From: Planobispora rosea
GTDB lineage: Bacteria > Actinomycetota > Actinomycetes > Streptosporangiales > Streptosporangiaceae
Length of the DNA: 57,501 bases
Reading direction: 5' to 3'
Assembly: GCF_014648175.1 (NCBI RefSeq)
Contig: NZ_BMQP01000053.1
Location: 1-57,501, forward strand
This document shows, in pieces, positions 50,924 to 57,501 of this stretch; within the stretch, counting starts at the first letter, position 1, and the number at the start of each line of letters is the position of its first letter. Position numbers and translations under genes: made by a program. The notes beneath the pieces are model-generated. The model was given only the letters and a program-made list of their open reading frames with translations. It ran no database searches and was not told the origin of the DNA.

Positions 50924-51549
50924 CGCGACTCCACCGCCAGCCGTACGCCGAGGCCGATGAGGACGGCGCCGGAGATCCGCTCCAGGCGGCGGCGGACCGC
51001 CGGCCTGCCGAAGACCAGTCTGGCGCGCCCCACCATCCAGATGAACAGCCCGTACCAGACCGTGTCGACCAGCACCCAGATCACCGCCAGCGCGATCAGG
51101 GTGAGCGGCACGTTCGCCCCCTCGGGCACGAACTGCGGCAGGAACGACATCGCGAACACCGCCGCCTTGGGGTTGGCCAGGCAGGTGCTGAAGCCCAGCA
51201 GGTAGGACCTGCGCCATCCCCGGGCGACCTCGCCGACCGGCTCCTCCCGCGGCTCCGCCGCCCTGCTTCCCCCGCGGGCCTGCCAGATCGACTGGGCACC
51301 CATCACGATCAGGAAGACGGCTCCGACGATCCGCATGACGTCGTAGGCGACCTCCGAGGCCAGGACGAGCGCCGACAGGCCGAAGGCCGCGGCCAGCGCC
51401 CACAGCAGGATGCCCGTCTCGTTGCCGAGCGTGGCGGCCATGCCCGGTCCCCTCCCGGCCCGCAGGGTCTGCCGGAGGATCACCGCCGTGCTGACACCGG
51501 GGATCATCGCGAGCAGGAAGCACGAGCCGATGAAGGCGATGAGGAGCAT
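50920..51549 (-). CDS. LysE family exporter
   Basis: 209 residues with six membrane helices. LysE/RhtB signature: IPGVSTAVILRQTLRAGRGP then GMAATLGNETGILLWALAAA, and FLPQFVPEGANVPLTLIALA. Members export amino acids or homoserine lactones. ATG 51549 was chosen over an upstream ATG because it sits at the usual N-terminus; the ribosome site is weak. The overlapping lipoprotein hydrolase suggests the exported and hydrolysed compounds are related, for example a lactone. Confidence 0.87.
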   Translation of the reverse strand: MLLIAFIGSCFLLAMIPGVSTAVILRQTLRAGRGPGMAATLGNETGILLWALAAAFGLSALVLASEVAYDVMRIVGAVFLIVMGAQSIWQARGGSRAAEPREEPVGEVARGWRRSYLLGFSTCLANPKAAVFAMSFLPQFVPEGANVPLTLIALAVIWVLVDTVWYGLFIWMVGRARLVFGRPAVRRRLERISGAVLIGLGVRLAVESR

Positions 51550-51649
51550 TCCGACATCATGGTCACCACCGTCCGGCGCCGCAATCGTTTTTGCCGCCCC
51601 CCACCGCAGGGCCTCACCACTCCTCACCGCAGGGCCTCACCGCCCTTCC

Positions 51650-52669
51650 TCAGCGGGTGCCCGGAGCCCGGCCGTACACCTCGCCGAGCTTGGCGATCGT
51701 GTCGGCCATGTGGTCCCGCAGCTCGGGCGGCTCCAGCACCTCGACGTCGGCGCCCAGGCGCAGCAGCAGCCAGTGGGCGTGCCGGACCGACTCGATCGGC
51801 AGGCGCAGGACGGTCCAGCCCTGCTCGTCGGGCGGGCCCGCACCGGCCAGCGCCGCCTCGACGGGGTCGTCGCCGACCGTCACGCGCAGCAGCCCCTCGG
51901 CCCCGGGCGCCATCCGTATCACCGCCTCCGAGGTGTACATGCGCTCACGGAACTCCACGGTGTACCTCTCCCAGAAGTCCGCCAGGTCGAAGTCGTCCGG
52001 CCGCTCGAAGCGGCCCTCGGCGACCTCGGCGGTCACGATCCGCGAGACGCGGTAGGTGCGGGGCGCTCCCCCGCCGGCTTCCCCGCCCTCGCCGGCTCTC
52101 CCTTCGGGTACGGCCACCATGTACCACGACCCCCCCTTGAGGACCAGGCCGTACGGATGGACCACGCGCTCCACGTCCTTCGGCCCCCAGCGGCGGTAGG
52201 TCATGCGCAGCGGCCGCTCCTCCCACGCCGCCTCGGCGACCTCGGCCAGGAACGGCACCTCGTCGGCCCTGCGGTACCAGCCCGGGACGTCGAGGTGGAA
52301 ACGCTCGCGCATCCGGGCGGCGTGCGACCGCGGCTCCGGCGGCAGCGCGGCCAGCAGCTTCAGCTCCGCGGTGGCGGCGACCTCCCCCAGCCCCAGCTCG
52401 GCCGCCGGGCCGGGCAGCCCCGCAAGGAACAGCGAGGACGCCTCCTCGGCGGTCAGTCCGGTGAGCCGGGTGCGGTAGCCGTCCAGGAGCCGGTAGCCAC
52501 CCGCGGGCCCGCGGTCGGCGTAGACCGGGACCCCGGCGGACGACAGCGCCTCCACATCCCGGTAGACCGTCCGGACGGAGACCTCGAGCTCCTCGGCGAT
52601 CTCCGTGGCGGTCATCCGCCCTCGCGTCTGCAGAAGGAGCAGGAGTGACAACAGGCGGCTGGCGCGCAT
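51650..52669 (-). CDS. WYL-domain transcriptional regulator
   Basis: 339 residues. An HTH_11 winged helix (MTATEIAEELEVSVRTVYRD, VEALSSAGVPVYADRGPAGG) is followed by the WYL domain (RPLRMTYRRWGPKDVERVVH, PYGLVLKGGSWYMVA) and the WCX C-terminal domain. WYL proteins sense nucleotides, nucleic acids or metabolites and often control stress or defence genes. ATG 52669 has GGAGG before it. It is divergent from the second DeoR gene with only 57 bases between, so the TGTTCAAATAAACA site may affect both. Confidence 0.88.
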   Translation of the reverse strand: MRASRLLSLLLLLQTRGRMTATEIAEELEVSVRTVYRDVEALSSAGVPVYADRGPAGGYRLLDGYRTRLTGLTAEEASSLFLAGLPGPAAELGLGEVAATAELKLLAALPPEPRSHAARMRERFHLDVPGWYRRADEVPFLAEVAEAAWEERPLRMTYRRWGPKDVERVVHPYGLVLKGGSWYMVAVPEGRAGEGGEAGGGAPRTYRVSRIVTAEVAEGRFERPDDFDLADFWERYTVEFRERMYTSEAVIRMAPGAEGLLRVTVGDDPVEAALAGAGPPDEQGWTVLRLPIESVRHAHWLLLRLGADVEVLEPPELRDHMADTIAKLGEVYGRAPGTR

Positions 52670-52711
52670 GCCCTCCAGTCTTCCCTACGATTGCGAATCT
52701 CACATTGCTTG

Positions 52712-52725
52712 TGTTCAAATAAACA
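52712..52725. promoter_or_regulatory. DeoR-type operator between wyl and deoR genes
   Basis: TGTTCAAATAAACA (extended GTGTT/AACAC arms) matches the operator of the first DeoR gene (TGTTCGTATGAACA). It overlaps a predicted -10 (TCAAAT, with TTGCGA 18 bases upstream) whose start point falls on the GTG at 52727. Confidence 0.65.
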
Positions 52726-52726
52726 C

Positions 52727-53485
52727 GTGGAAAGTTCCGATCGCATCCGCGCCATCATGTCCGCACTGCGTGCCACCGACTCCGTCTCGGTCGCCGAGCT
52801 CGCCCTCCAGCACGCGGTCTCGGAGATGACCATCCGCCGCGACCTGGACGAGCTCGCCCAGCAGGGCGTGGTCAGGCGGGTGCGCGGCGGCGCCGTGAGC
52901 CTCCTCCTGCGCGGGGAGGAGCCTCCCTTCGGGGTGCGCGAGCACGAGGCGGTGGAGGCCAAACGGCGGATCGCCGCCGAGGTCGCCTCGCTCATCGCCG
53001 ACGGCGAGGCCGTCCTCCTCGACTCCGGCACCACCGCCCTGGAGATCGCCCGCGTGATCCGCGACCGCCGCCTGACGGTCCTGCCCCTCTCCCTGCAGGC
53101 GGCCGGCGAACTCGCCACGGCCCCCCGCGTGCGCCTGGTCCTGCCGGGCGGCGAGGTCCGTCCCGGCGAGCTCAACTTCACCGGCCCGCTGACCGAGAGC
53201 GCCATCCGGTCCCTGCGCTTCGACACCGCCGTCATCGGCTGCTGCGGCCTGTCCGCCGAGCACGGCCTGACCACCCACGATCTGGCCGAGGTCGCCGTGA
53301 AGCAGGCTGCGATCGCCTCCGCCCGCCGCGTCGTCGCGGCCGCCGACTCCGGCAAGTTCACCCGCACCGCCTTCGGCGCCGTCTGCCCCCTCGACCGTCT
53401 CGACCTGGTCGTCACCGACTCCGCGGTCCCCCCGTCGGAGCACGACGCCCTCGTCGCCGCGGGCGTCGCCGTCCGCGCCGTCTAG
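52727..53485 (+). CDS. DeoR/GlpR family regulator, copy 2
   Basis: 252 residues from GTG 52727; the likely transcription start is this same base, so the mRNA is leaderless and no ribosome site is expected. The helix-turn-helix is VAELALQHAVSEMTIRRDLD, ELAQQGVVRRVRGGA; the effector domain has LLDSGTTALEIARVI, LPGGEVRPGELNFTGP and AAADSGKFTRT. An operator like that of the first DeoR gene overlaps the -10 box, which points to autorepression. The MFS gene 115 bases downstream may be its target. Confidence 0.9.
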   Translation: MESSDRIRAIMSALRATDSVSVAELALQHAVSEMTIRRDLDELAQQGVVRRVRGGAVSLLLRGEEPPFGVREHEAVEAKRRIAAEVASLIADGEAVLLDSGTTALEIARVIRDRRLTVLPLSLQAAGELATAPRVRLVLPGGEVRPGELNFTGPLTESAIRSLRFDTAVIGCCGLSAEHGLTTHDLAEVAVKQAAIASARRVVAAADSGKFTRTAFGAVCPLDRLDLVVTDSAVPPSEHDALVAAGVAVRAV

Positions 53486-53600
53486 CCCGCCCCCCCGGCC
53501 CGCGTCGTCACCCGACACGCCCGTCCGCTCCGCCCCGCCCCGCCCTGTCCGTGCTCCCGTGCTCCCGTGCTCCCGCACCCTCGACGTCCCCGGAGTCCCG

Positions 53601-54821
53601 TTGACGACCCTCACCCACCACGACCGGACAGCGCTGCGGCATGGCCGGATCGCGGTCTCCCTGCTGTTCCTGCTCTCCGGTACGGCGATCGGCACCTGGA
53701 CGGCCCGCATCCCCACGATCAAGCACGGCCTCGGCCTCGGCGACGGCCAGCTCAGCCTCGGGCTGCTCGGCATCGCAGCCGGGGCGATCACCGGCATGCA
53801 GCTGGTGGGCCGCCTGGTCGACCGGTTCGGCAGCGTCCGCGTCATGCTCCCGATGGCCTTCGCGCAGGGAGCGGTGCTGTTCCTGCCGGCCCTCGCCTCC
53901 GACCTGTCCACCCTCGCCCTGGCCCTGTTCGCCTTCGGCGCGGTTCACGGCACCCTCGACGTGGCGATGAACGCCAACGCCGTCGAGGTCGAGCGCGCCG
54001 CGCGGCGACCGCTCATGTCGTCCTTCCACGCGGTGTTCAGCATCGGCGGATTCCTCGGCGCGGCGGCCGGCGGCCTGTTCGCCACCATGGGGCTCAGCCC
54101 CGCCGCCACCTTCCTCATCGTCGCCGCCGCCATCACGGCCATGGCCCTGCGGGCCTCCGGCTGGGCGCTCGCCCCGCAGACCGTGCCCGGCTCGAAGGAG
54201 ACCGGCCCGGAAGAGGCCGGCTCACAGGAGAGCGGCCCCGCCCCCGCGGCGGCCGCCGGAACGAGAACGGGCGGCGGCGTACTCCTGCTGGGTGTTCTTG
54301 CGTTCTGCTGCATGATCGGTGAGGGCGCGGCGGCGGACTGGAGCTCGGTCTACCTCCACGACGCCCTGAACAGCTCCGAATGGCTCGCCGCGGCGGCCTA
54401 CGCCGCCTTCTCGACCATGATGACCGCCGGCCGCCTCGCGGGGGATCGGCTCGCCGCCCGGCTCGGCCCGGTCACCCTGGTCCGCGGCTGCGGACTCCTG
54501 GCCGCCGCCGGCCTCGGAACCGCCCTCCTGATCGGCCATCCGATCGCCGGAGTGGCGGGATTCGCCTGCTTCGGCGCGGGCCTGTCCTGCATCGTCCCCC
54601 AGGTCTTCTCCGCGGCGGGCCGCCGCGACCCCGCACGTGCGGGCCGCGCCCTGGCCCGGGTGGCGAGCCTCGGCTACGCCGGCTTCCTCACCGGCCCCGT
54701 GGTGATCGGCGGGGCCGCAGAGCTGCTCGGGCTCCCCGGGGCGCTGGCGATCCCGGCGTCGCTGGCTTTTTTCGTGGCGGTGGCGGCTTCGGCGTTACGA
54801 ACCGCTGCCTTTACAAAGTAG
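53601..54821 (+). CDS. MFS transporter (YbjJ-like), copy 2
   Basis: 406 residues, about 12 membrane helices. TTG 53601 has GGAG upstream; no ATG fits. Motifs match the carrier at 30069: LDVAMNANAVEVERAARRPL, MSSFHAVFSIGGFLGAAAGG, GRLAGDRLAARLGPVTLVRG, CIVPQVFSAAGRRDPARAG. A Gly/Glu/Ala-rich insert (about 194-225) lengthens the central loop. The stop codon lies within a 19-base sequence that also occurs after the first MFS gene, and the convergent TSUP gene ends two bases later. Substrate unknown. Confidence 0.86.
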   Translation: MTTLTHHDRTALRHGRIAVSLLFLLSGTAIGTWTARIPTIKHGLGLGDGQLSLGLLGIAAGAITGMQLVGRLVDRFGSVRVMLPMAFAQGAVLFLPALASDLSTLALALFAFGAVHGTLDVAMNANAVEVERAARRPLMSSFHAVFSIGGFLGAAAGGLFATMGLSPAATFLIVAAAITAMALRASGWALAPQTVPGSKETGPEEAGSQESGPAPAAAAGTRTGGGVLLLGVLAFCCMIGEGAAADWSSVYLHDALNSSEWLAAAAYAAFSTMMTAGRLAGDRLAARLGPVTLVRGCGLLAAAGLGTALLIGHPIAGVAGFACFGAGLSCIVPQVFSAAGRRDPARAGRALARVASLGYAGFLTGPVVIGGAAELLGLPGALAIPASLAFFVAVAASALRTAAFTK

Positions 54822-54822
54822 A

Positions 54823-55599
54823 TTAATAAGACGCGTCGGGCCCGAACCGGTCGAAGCCCAGTTTGATCACCATCGCTGTCACCACGCACAGCAGGACGAT
54901 CCGTACGAACCCGGCACCCCTCCGAAGGGCCATCCGGGCACCGACCTGGGCTCCGGCGATGTTGCAGGCCGCCATTCCCAGGCCGAGAAGCCAGAGCACA
55001 TGCCCCTGGTAGGCGAAGACGATCAGCGCGCCGAGATTCGTGCACGAATTGATGATCTTGGAGTGGGCCGAGGCGCCCACGAAGTCCATTCCGAGGATCG
55101 CGGTGAACGCGAGGATGAGGAAGGTACCGGTGCCGGGGCCGATGATGCCGTCGTAGAAGGCGATCGCGGCTCCGGTCACCGCCACGGCGCCCAGGAGCCG
55201 GGCGCGGGTGCGCAGGTGCGGGTGAGGATGGACGCCGAGGGCCGGACGGAAGGTGACCACCAGCGCCACCACCACCAGAACGGCCATGACCAGCGGGATC
55301 AGCGCCCCCTTGGAGATCGCCGCCGCGGCCGAGGCCCCGAGACCGGAGAAGAGCAGCGCGGCCAGACCCCCGGGGACCGCGACCCGTGCGTCGATCTTCG
55401 TGGTGGCGGCGTAGGTGACGGCGGCCGAAGCCGTGCCGAAAACCGAGGCGAGCTTGTTGGTGGCCAGCGCCTGGACCGGTGAGACCCCCGCCAGGAACAG
55501 CGCGGGGAGCTGCAGGAGTCCTCCCCCGCCGACCACGGCGTCGATCCATCCTGCCCCGGCGGCTGCCACCAGCAACAGTACGATCTCCACCGTATCCAT
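54823..55599 (-). CDS. TSUP (TauE/SafE) family permease
   Basis: 258 residues with eight membrane helices. TauE/SafE signatures: IDAVVGGGGLLQLPALFLAG with VSPVQALATNKLASVFGTAS in the first half, and DGIIGPGTGTFLILAFTAIL with SKIINSCTNLGALIVFAYQG in the second. The family exports sulfite, sulfoacetate or other organosulfur anions. ATG 55599 has GGGGG six bases before; an upstream ATG at 55620 has none. It is convergent with the MFS gene. Confidence 0.87.
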   Translation of the reverse strand: MDTVEIVLLLVAAAGAGWIDAVVGGGGLLQLPALFLAGVSPVQALATNKLASVFGTASAAVTYAATTKIDARVAVPGGLAALLFSGLGASAAAAISKGALIPLVMAVLVVVALVVTFRPALGVHPHPHLRTRARLLGAVAVTGAAIAFYDGIIGPGTGTFLILAFTAILGMDFVGASAHSKIINSCTNLGALIVFAYQGHVLWLLGLGMAACNIAGAQVGARMALRRGAGFVRIVLLCVVTAMVIKLGFDRFGPDASY

Positions 55600-55832
55600 G
55601 CGAATCCCCCGAAATCCCATTGAACGCCGGGCAGAGCGTACCGCTCTCCGTCATCCGGGCAGCACAGCTCCATGATCCTTACGCGCTTTCCCTCAGAACG
55701 GGCACGCCGTGTCCGATCGGCGTCATGACGCGGCTGAACCCGTCCGGCAACCGGACGACAACCGGCGCCTCACCGGCCCGGTACCTGTGACGCACCGGCG
55801 CCACGCCCGCGCACGACGGACGAGAGAAGGAC

Positions 55833-57501
55833 ATGAGCCAGACGTTCCCCGGAAGTGCCCGGGCCGACGGAGCGCACCTCACGCGCGGGCCGTACGGCTG
55901 GGCGGTCTTCCTCGTCCTGACCGGGCTGCTGAGCCTGGCCGCGCCCCTGCTCGCCCCCCTCTCCCCCGTCCTGGACGTGCTGCCCTGGGTGGTCGTCCAG
56001 GGAGCGGCGACGGTGGCCGTGCTGTCCTCGATCCGGAGGCACCGGCTGGGCCGTCTGTGGCCCTGGCGGCTCATCGCCGCCGTCAGCGTGCTGAACTGGC
56101 TGGCGACGACCGCGCTGTGGGGGGTCGGCTGGGTCTGGCTGGAGATCCCGCTGCTGCTCGGCCTCTACCACCGCATCACCGTGGACTGTCACATCCTGGG
56201 GCTGATCGCGCTGGTCATGCTGGCCTGGCGCGGCAGCGGCTCACCCCGCGCGGCGCTGCTGGACGCGGGCATCATCACCGTCGGCGCGGCCATGCCGTTC
56301 TGGACCTTCCTGCTGCACCCGCTCCTGAGCGCCGCCGAACGCAGCGGCATCGGTCTCGCCCTGGCCCTGGCCACGCCCATCATCGACCTGTTCATGCTCG
56401 GCCTGGCCGTACGGCTGGCGCTCGGCAAGGGACGGGCGCCCTGGCTGGCCCTGCTGAGCGCGTCCTTCGGCATGTTGTTCCTGGGCGACAGCGCCTACCT
56501 GCTCGACCAGATGGCCGGACGGACGGACGGTCCCGTCGCGGCGACCGCATGGCTGACCTGGTCGGTCCTGGTCGGCGCCGCCGCGCTGCACCCCAGCGTG
56601 GCGCACACCACCACCGCCCCCGACGTCACCAACCGGGCCCGGGGCACGCTGTTCATGGCACTCGCCCTGCTCAGCCCGCTCGCCTCGATGGCGGGGCTGA
56701 CCCTGTTCCACGAGCACACGCCCTACCAGTCCGGCGACAGGCTCCTGCTCATGACGATGACGGTGGTGCTGGCGGTGCTGCTGGTGCTGCGGCTCAACAC
56801 CGTGGCGCGGCTGGCCGAGGCCCGGGCCACGGCCCTGGACCGCCAGGCCGACCGGCTGACCGCGCAGACCCACCAGCTCAGCGCGGCCCTGCACACCCAG
56901 GAGATGCTCCAGCGCAGCCTGGCCCACCGGGCCTTCCACGACCCGCTGACCGGGCTGGCCAACCGCACCCTGCTCGGCGAGGCCCTGCAACAGGCGCTGC
57001 GGGCGGAGGGGCCGCCGGCGTTGCTGCTGCTGGACCTGGACGGGTTCAAGGACGTCAACGACACCCTGGGCCATCCCATCGGCGACGATCTGCTCACCCA
57101 GGTGGCGCACCGGCTGCGCGCGCTGTGCGCACCCGGTCAGACCCTGGCCCGGCTGGGCGGCGACGAGTTCGCGCTGCTGCTGCCGGCCGCCCCGGCGGCT
57201 CTGGCGCACGCGCTGGCCGAGCGGGTGCTGGCCGAGGTGAGCGCACCGTACCGGCTGGAGCCTCAGGAGATCCACCTCAGCACCAGCATCGGGTTGCTGG
57301 CCGGGCATACGATCGCGACTCCCGCCGAGGCGCTGCGGGATGCGGACCTGGCGCTGTACGCCGCCAAGGCCGCGGGCCGCAACCAGATCGTGGTCTTCAC
57401 CCCGGAACTGCGCAACGCCCGGCTGGAGCATTCCCGAATGGTCGCGGGGTTGCGCCAGGCGATGGCCCGTGACGAGCTGGCGGTGCACTACCAGCCGGTG
57501 G
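55833..57501 (+). CDS. GGDEF-EAL membrane protein, 3' end outside window
   Basis: 556 codons are visible; the frame is open to the window end. About nine membrane helices (residues 20-330) precede a short coiled coil (LAEARATALDRQADRLTAQT). The diguanylate cyclase domain follows: FHDPLTGLANRTLLGEAL, LLLDLDGFKDVNDTLGHPIG, and an intact GGDEF at 442-446. The position of the inhibitory RxxD site, five residues before it, has no such motif, so product inhibition is unlikely. The last residues (GLRQAMARDELAVHYQPV) begin an EAL domain. It makes and/or breaks c-di-GMP at the membrane. GAGAAGGA precedes the ATG. Confidence 0.9.
   Translation, partial: MSQTFPGSARADGAHLTRGPYGWAVFLVLTGLLSLAAPLLAPLSPVLDVLPWVVVQGAATVAVLSSIRRHRLGRLWPWRLIAAVSVLNWLATTALWGVGWVWLEIPLLLGLYHRITVDCHILGLIALVMLAWRGSGSPRAALLDAGIITVGAAMPFWTFLLHPLLSAAERSGIGLALALATPIIDLFMLGLAVRLALGKGRAPWLALLSASFGMLFLGDSAYLLDQMAGRTDGPVAATAWLTWSVLVGAAALHPSVAHTTTAPDVTNRARGTLFMALALLSPLASMAGLTLFHEHTPYQSGDRLLLMTMTVVLAVLLVLRLNTVARLAEARATALDRQADRLTAQTHQLSAALHTQEMLQRSLAHRAFHDPLTGLANRTLLGEALQQALRAEGPPALLLLDLDGFKDVNDTLGHPIGDDLLTQVAHRLRALCAPGQTLARLGGDEFALLLPAAPAALAHALAERVLAEVSAPYRLEPQEIHLSTSIGLLAGHTIATPAEALRDADLALYAAKAAGRNQIVVFTPELRNARLEHSRMVAGLRQAMARDELAVHYQPV

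Noticed and set aside
55709..57472. Long plus-strand open frame rich in Arg, Pro and Gly over the right end
   Set aside because: It is a shadow of the GGDEF-EAL gene, which is open in another frame with real motifs; the shadow has no domain.

Overview
The window looks like a chromosomal segment of a high-GC actinomycete. GC at third codon positions is very high, GTG and TTG starts are common, several promoters look leaderless, and TipA, SARP, SigE-type ECF, WYL and PASTA-like genes are present. The GTACGG-rich style and gene content suggest Streptosporangiales (Streptosporangium, Microbispora or Nonomuraea relatives). The genus is inference. No rRNA, tRNA, CRISPR array or replication origin was seen.

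1-2.5 kb: the start of a secreted protein, a small hypothetical gene, an autoregulated tipA gene for thiopeptide sensing, and a DUF1992 gene. 2.5-10.4 kb: an island of mobile-element debris bracketed by inverted copies of one 54-bp IS5-type end. It holds fragments of IS5, IS21, IS630, Mu/TnsB-type and serine-recombinase genes and broken host genes. Three genes in it look intact: a DUF6461 protein, an S41 peptidase and a stand-alone TipAS domain. 10.4-26.4 kb is mostly housekeeping and efflux: DUF3817, CsbD, DUF4037, a very large Ser/Thr kinase with WD40 repeats, GNAT, purB, an RND pump with its MarR regulator, SDR, a deaminase, and a TetR regulator whose operator recurs before an SDR-hydrolase fusion.

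26.4-42.4 kb: a methyltransferase, a decayed IS1182-like element with intact ends, GNAT, an MFS carrier, a lipoprotein/membrane-protein pair, an intracellular GH10 xylanase with a xylan-type operator, a secreted GDPD phosphodiesterase, a DeoR regulator, a DHA2 efflux pump under an iron box, a TetR regulator, a SigE-family sigma factor with a partner, and a TetR pseudogene.

42.5-48.5 kb is the most interesting part. Two homologous 56/57-residue peptides, each with eight cysteines in the same spacing, are encoded with a MauE-like membrane redox protein, a TlpA-like thioredoxin, an exporter-type ABC transporter, an S26 signal peptidase and a SARP regulator. Both peptide genes carry the same upstream block, two 9-bp direct repeats six bases before a TACCGT box. 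I read this as a system that makes, oxidises, cleaves and exports disulfide-rich (or metal-binding) peptides. I know of no characterised example.

48.8-57.5 kb: YibE/F, a LysE/lipoprotein-hydrolase operon, a WYL regulator, a second DeoR regulator with an operator like the first, a second MFS carrier paralogous to the first, a TSUP carrier, and a GGDEF-EAL protein cut by the window end.
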